Shown here: positions 6,027-10,382 of the stretch, in pieces
How positions within the stretch are numbered: position 1 is the stretch's first letter
Layout of the letters: the number at the start of each line of letters is the position of its first letter
Origin: an uncultured Bacteroidales bacterium
GTDB taxonomy: Bacteria > Bacteroidota > Bacteroidia > Bacteroidales > Paludibacteraceae
Reading direction: 5' to 3'
Assembly (NCBI GenBank): GCA_903912795.1
Contig: CAIWIS010000108.1
Coordinates: 1-10,382, forward strand
DNA: 10,382 bases
Notes under the pieces: generated by a model
What the model was told of the DNA's origin: nothing
The model's input: the letters and a program-made list of their open reading frames with translations, nothing else
Database searches by the model: none
Translations under genes and position numbers: made by a program

Positions 6027-8690
6027 ATGACTCGATTCATACCTGTAAGTTTTAAATTAATAGTTCTTTTAATTGTACTTGCTTTTACATTTTATACTTA
6101 TTCACAGCTCACTTTTCAGGATAAAACAGTTCGTTTTTTTACTTCTGTCTGGCAAAACTTGCCACAGGAAAAAGTATATCTCCAAACCGACAAACCTTAT
6201 TACAGTGCAGGCGAAGATATTTGGTTTAAAGCATACCTTATAAATGCATCTACGCATTTACCCGATACTAAAAGTCGATTTGTTTATGTCGAATTAATTA
6301 ATTCTTTCGATTCTGTTATTCAACGGGTTAAGATACGAAAAGATAGTTTGGGCTTTTCTGGAAACTTGAAATTAAGCGCCGAAACAGCTGCTGGTGATTA
6401 TGTTTTAAGAGCATACACCTTTTGGATGCAAAATGCAGGTTCTGATTTCTTTTTTAATAAGCAAATTAAAATTGGGAATAGTATTGACGATAGACTCTTT
6501 AGCGCAATTAAGTTTGGCAAAATCTCGAATGGATATCAAGCTGTTACCATTCAACTAAGCGATGTAAACTCGAAACCTATCGTTGGTAAGTTGGTTAAAC
6601 TTACTTATTCGGGTGCTAAAAATCCATATAAGTCTACTCTTTTAAAATCTAACCCACAAGGCGAGCTTTTGTGGCGTATACCTGTCGATTCTGTATTTGT
6701 CGATAAAAAATTCATTACTTTATCAACCGATGAACCTTCCTTAAAATTCACAAAACAGTTTGTTGTTCCTCCTATTGCCGACGATTTTGATGTGCAGTTT
6801 TTTCCTGAAAGTGGTTCGTTGTTAAAAGACAATGTGCAGACAATTGCATTTAAAGCAATTGGGACTAATGGCCTTTCTGTAAATGTTACTGGAAAAGTTT
6901 ATGATTTTCATAATAGCGAAGTTGCCGAATTAAGTACTGTATACAAAGGTATGGGCAAATTTTCAGTTTTTGTACAATCTGAAAATAGTTATTATGCATT
7001 GGTTACAAATGAAAAAGGAGTTGAAAAGCGTTTTGATTTGCCAAAAGTTCAGGAACAAGGAGTTTCGTTGCAACTGGTCAATAATAAATCAAAAATTTTT
7101 TATGATATTAAAAATCAATTGACTAATTTGCATGGTCCTTTATACATGCTTGTTCATTCGCGGGGAGTTATTTATGCCATGCAGTCAATTAAGTTTTTTA
7201 ATGGACTGCTTAGTCAAGAAAATTTACCTGACGGAATTACTTCATTTTCGGTGGTCGATTCTCTTGGAAATGTGTTTTGCGAACGTTTATATTTTGTAAA
7301 AAATAAGCGTTTATACAATATTAATATTAGTAGTGACAAAAATGCTTATAAAAAGCGAGAAGAAGTAAGCTTAAATATCAATATTGCTACTGAGCAACAA
7401 AAGCCTATTAAAGGAGATTTTGCCATAAGTATTACCGATAATAAATTTGTAGTTCAAGATTCTACGTCAACAGATATTGTAAGTCATTTTTTGCTTACTT
7501 CAGATATAAAGGGTTATGTTGAAAGTCCTGCCGATTTTTTTACTGACAATGGAATAAGTTCAAATGAAAAGCTTGACTTACTTATGCTCACTCAAGCATG
7601 GCGCCGATTTGATTTAAGTGAATATATAAAGCACAAAATTAAACATCCTAATTTTTATCTCGAAATGGGTCAGGCTGTATCTGGCAAAGTTTTGAATTTG
7701 GTCAATAAACCTTCAAAAAATTGCGATATAATTATGTTGTCGTCTTATAATAAATCATTCCGAATGGCGTCAACCGATTCGCTAGGACAATTTCTTATCG
7801 AGGGAGTTGAATTTCCAGATAGCACATCCATTATGCTCAAAGCACGAAAAAAGAAAAGTATTTCTGATGTTGAGATTGTTCCTGATAGAGATTTTTTTCC
7901 TAAGTCAAAAGTTTTTATACCTTACAAACCTAGTGTAGCCAATACTAAAATGATAGATTATTGGCAACTATCAAAGGAGAAATATTATACCGAAGGTGGA
8001 ATGCGTGTGATTAATTTGAATGAATTAACCGTAACTGCAAATGCTAAACCTACAACAGATGAGAACCTCTTGTATTCAGGAGCAGACACAAAAATATCAT
8101 CCGAAACACTCGATAAGTTTTCAGGAATGAGTATTTTGAACTACTTGCAGATGATACCTGGAGTGTCCGTTATGGGCGAAACAGTATCTATTCGTGGAAG
8201 CAGTGGTAGCCCTTTGTTTTTAATCGATGGTTTTGAAACCGAAAATATTGAAGATATTTCTTATTTAACTACTAATGAAGTGGAAGATATCTCTGTTTTT
8301 AAAGGAGCAAGTGCGGCAATTTTCGGTGTAAGAGGTGGAAACGGAGCAATTGCAATTACATTAAAAAAAGGTATTACAGTAAAACAGGCCACTCCAATTA
8401 GCCTTTCAGTCATAAATCCGCTCGGATTTCAGAAACCAAAATCGTTTTATATGCCAAAATATGAAGTAGAGGAGGTACGAAATGCAACGAAACCTGACCT
8501 CAGAACAACAATATTTTGGGGCGATAAGCTAAAAATTGACAATAATGGAAATATTAATGTTCAGTTTTTTACAGCAGACCCTCCCAATAACTACACTTTT
8601 GTGCTCGAAGGAATAACTAATGATGGCCAAATTATTCATAAATCAGGTATTATTTATCGCCAAGAAACCCTACCAAAACTTTATTATTAA
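6027..8690 (+). CDS. Exported MG2-like / carboxypeptidase-regulatory-like / TonB-plug protein without beta-barrel
   Basis: The 887-residue protein has an N-terminal signal sequence (hydrophobic at about 8-22, possible signal peptidase I cleavage after TYS, residue 26). EKVYLQTDKPYYSAGEDIWF (48-67) opens an MG2-like (alpha-2-macroglobulin) domain extending to about 150. Beta-rich repeats follow, including a conserved-looking LDLLMLTQAWRRFDL (516-530). Residues about 548-608 (GQAVSGKVLNL through TDSLGQFLIEGVEF) resemble a carboxypeptidase-D regulatory-like fold. Residues about 695-782 are a TonB-receptor plug: LNYLQMIPGV, SIRG, PLFLIDGF, DISVFKGASAAIFGVRGGNGAI. Only about 105 residues follow, ending in another MG-like beta domain (RTTIFWGDKLKIDNNGNINVQFF...), so there is no room for the 22-strand outer-membrane barrel. 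It is therefore unlikely to be a transporter by itself. Related MG2-plug proteins occur in Bacteroidota, but I know of no firm function. It shares an operon with the lipoprotein 9 bp upstream. There is no frameshift: the frame closes naturally after the C-terminal domain. Confidence 0.85.
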   Translation: MTRFIPVSFKLIVLLIVLAFTFYTYSQLTFQDKTVRFFTSVWQNLPQEKVYLQTDKPYYSAGEDIWFKAYLINASTHLPDTKSRFVYVELINSFDSVIQRVKIRKDSLGFSGNLKLSAETAAGDYVLRAYTFWMQNAGSDFFFNKQIKIGNSIDDRLFSAIKFGKISNGYQAVTIQLSDVNSKPIVGKLVKLTYSGAKNPYKSTLLKSNPQGELLWRIPVDSVFVDKKFITLSTDEPSLKFTKQFVVPPIADDFDVQFFPESGSLLKDNVQTIAFKAIGTNGLSVNVTGKVYDFHNSEVAELSTVYKGMGKFSVFVQSENSYYALVTNEKGVEKRFDLPKVQEQGVSLQLVNNKSKIFYDIKNQLTNLHGPLYMLVHSRGVIYAMQSIKFFNGLLSQENLPDGITSFSVVDSLGNVFCERLYFVKNKRLYNINISSDKNAYKKREEVSLNINIATEQQKPIKGDFAISITDNKFVVQDSTSTDIVSHFLLTSDIKGYVESPADFFTDNGISSNEKLDLLMLTQAWRRFDLSEYIKHKIKHPNFYLEMGQAVSGKVLNLVNKPSKNCDIIMLSSYNKSFRMASTDSLGQFLIEGVEFPDSTSIMLKARKKKSISDVEIVPDRDFFPKSKVFIPYKPSVANTKMIDYWQLSKEKYYTEGGMRVINLNELTVTANAKPTTDENLLYSGADTKISSETLDKFSGMSILNYLQMIPGVSVMGETVSIRGSSGSPLFLIDGFETENIEDISYLTTNEVEDISVFKGASAAIFGVRGGNGAIAITLKKGITVKQATPISLSVINPLGFQKPKSFYMPKYEVEEVRNATKPDLRTTIFWGDKLKIDNNGNINVQFFTADPPNNYTFVLEGITNDGQIIHKSGIIYRQETLPKLYY

Positions 8691-8773
8691 TTTTATTTTC
8701 ACTTGCAACATCCGTTTAATCAGCCTAATTACATCAAAAACATGTTTTTTAGCATAAAAAATGGGTTTGAAGT

Positions 8774-8805
8774 TTTGGTAGATTGAAAAAAAAGGTCTAC
8801 TTTTG
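8774..8805 (+). promoter_or_regulatory. rRNA promoter P1
   Basis: TTTG at 8774-8777 and TACTTTTG at 8798-8805 are separated by 20 nt, an excellent fit to the Bacteroidota housekeeping sigma consensus. A GC-rich discriminator-like GCACCCGC (8805-8812) follows in AT-rich DNA, as at rRNA promoters under growth-rate control in other bacteria. From 8774 to 8816 it agrees with P2 at 39 of 43 positions. Confidence 0.8.
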
Positions 8806-8876
8806 CACCCGCTTTCGAGAGAGAATGTGTCTATTGAATTAAAGTTTGAAATAAAATAGAAATAATTTCAAAAACG

Positions 8877-8908
8877 TTTGGTAGATTAAAAAAAAGTATC
8901 TACTTTTG
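8877..8908 (+). promoter_or_regulatory. rRNA promoter P2
   Basis: TTTG at 8877-8880 and TACTTTTG at 8901-8908 are 20 nt apart, with an A8 run between them. The same GCACCCGC discriminator follows at 8908-8915. It is offset from P1 by 103 bp. A perfect 6-bp inverted repeat GTAGAT (8881-8886) / ATCTAC (8898-8903) joins the two elements. Confidence 0.8.
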
Positions 8909-9011
8909 CACCCGCTTTCAGAGGGAAGTGTACAGATAGAAACAAAACGAGAGAACGCTTAAAGGTGTTTAGTTCGAAGAAGAAAAAAGAAATTATTTTT
9001 TTTTGAAAAGT

Positions 9012-9042
9012 TTTGGTAGATCAAAAAAATGCATTACCTTTG
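9012..9042 (+). promoter_or_regulatory. rRNA promoter P3 (nearest to 16S)
   Basis: TTTG at 9012-9015 and TACCTTTG at 9035-9042 are 19 nt apart, with an A7 run between them. The downstream GCAGTCCGTTTC is a diverged form of the P1/P2 discriminator. A start near 9049 would give a leader of about 330 nt before mature 16S. A purine- and T-rich stretch (8975-9005) lies just upstream and could act like an UP element. Confidence 0.8.
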
Positions 9043-9206
9043 CAGTCCGTTTCGCTTAAAAAATTGAGCAGTCAACAATAAATTCGAAACAATCAATAAA
9101 CAGGGAGCTGTTTAGTGATAGCACAAAAGAAGTCTTGAAAAACAATCACTGTGAAGTGAAAATTAATTATCAATTATTAATTGTTAATTATTCATTATCA
9201 AGCAAC

Positions 9207-9219
9207 GCTCTTTGAACAA
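9207..9219 (+). promoter_or_regulatory. boxA-like rRNA antitermination site
   Basis: GCTCTTTGAACAA closely resembles the boxA consensus TGCTCTTTAACA found in rRNA leaders, where the NusB/NusE complex loads to protect untranslated rRNA from termination. Its place, downstream of all three promoters and about 170 nt before 16S, fits that role. Confidence 0.6.
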
Positions 9220-9247
9220 ATTGAAAACAACTAGATATAATGTAGTA

Positions 9248-9268
9248 TAAGAAAGGGAACATTTCTTA
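9248..9268 (+). other. Leader hairpin 1
   Basis: Perfect 7-bp arms TAAGAAA (9248-9254) and TTTCTTA (9262-9268) flank a GGGAACA loop. The stem is A/U-rich, has no T-run after it, and lies inside the rRNA leader. It is probably a structural or processing element rather than a terminator. Confidence 0.5.
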
Positions 9269-9269
9269 C

Positions 9270-9301
9270 ATATATCAAAACTCTTCGGAGTGGCGATATA
9301 T
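9270..9301 (+). other. Leader hairpin 2 with UUCG loop
   Basis: Outer arms ATATATC (9270-9276) and GATATAT (9295-9301), a 3 x 3 internal loop, then an inner stem ACTC/GAGT (9280-9283 / 9288-9291) closed around a UUCG tetraloop. It starts one base after hairpin 1, so the two could stack coaxially. Confidence 0.55.
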
Positions 9302-9377
9302 AATTTTTATACCACGTCAATAACAAACAATAAAAAAAGATGATTCATAACTGAGCAAAAAAATAAAAAAACAAGAT

Positions 9378-10382
<1,005 letters not shown>

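Larger units (their letters stand above)
8691..9377 (+). other. Non-coding region: rRNA promoters and 16S leader
   Basis: No gene or tRNA is visible. Between 8691 and 8770 the DNA is AT-rich with a self-complementary AAAAACATGTTTTT at 8736-8749, overlapped by a possible T6/A6 hairpin (8745-8761). Neither is a standard terminator, so read-through from the upstream gene is possible. Three promoters follow (8774-8805, 8877-8908, 9012-9042). The leader from 9043 holds a small inverted repeat (9146-9159), an AT-rich stretch (9161-9200) with palindrome CAATTATTAATTG at 9171-9183, a boxA-like site and two hairpins. Confidence 0.75.

Noticed and set aside
6027..8690. Truncated TonB-dependent receptor pseudogene
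   Set aside because: The frame ends after a folded-looking C-terminal domain, and no barrel remnant is found in the 80 bases before the rRNA promoters. It looks like a complete protein of a barrel-less family.
8736..8761. Terminator after the MG2-plug gene
   Set aside because: AAAAACATGTTTTT has no loop and no GC stem, and the overlapping T6/A6 pairing is too weak. It cannot be called a terminator.
8691..9377. tRNA gene in the rRNA leader
   Set aside because: No cloverleaf, GTTCRANNC T-loop or acceptor pairing was found.

Overview
The window suggests a member of the Bacteroidota, most likely order Bacteroidales or a close relative. The partial 16S rRNA at the right end has the phylum-typical GATGATACGCGAGGAACC segment and a Bacteroidales-like 5' region. 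The promoters fit the Bacteroidota pattern (TTTG, about 20 nt, TAnnTTTG), start codons are preceded by A/T-rich sequence rather than Shine-Dalgarno motifs, and the DNA is AT-rich. A GldA-type ABC ATPase and an MG2/TonB-plug protein are also characteristic of this phylum.

Layout. From about 5430 down to 1, all genes lie on the minus strand. In transcription order they are a GldA-like ABC ATPase, ruvB, cysS, a solitary D12-class adenine DNA methyltransferase, tadA, and the first 50 codons of a cation diffusion facilitator (CDF) transporter that runs off the left edge. gldA, ruvB and cysS are separated by 4 bp each. The next two gaps are 56 and 59 bp. A 186-bp gap holding two kinds of short tandem repeat separates tadA from the CDF gene. 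From 5538 the plus strand carries a two-gene unit: a small lipoprotein of unknown function, then an 887-residue exported protein joining an MG2-like domain to a TonB-receptor plug without a barrel. From about 8770 to 9377 lies the promoter and leader region of an rRNA operon, followed by the 5' two thirds of the 16S gene.

How the parts relate. The minus-strand run is mostly housekeeping: recombination (RuvB), translation (CysRS, tRNA inosine-34 deaminase) and an ABC ATPase. The methyltransferase is the accessory-looking member. The 112-bp gap at 5426-5537 holds a promoter facing each way. The left-facing one overlaps the first TTG of the ABC ATPase frame and so argues for a downstream GTG start. 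The lipoprotein/MG2-plug pair is probably a cell-envelope module. The rRNA operon is driven by three successive look-alike promoters, two of them nearly identical, followed by a leader with a boxA-like antitermination site and two neighbouring hairpins.

No clearly new system was found. The best leads are the barrel-less MG2-plug protein with its lipoprotein neighbour, the three rRNA promoters with an inverted repeat between their elements, and the 18-bp periodic intergenic array beside the CDF gene.
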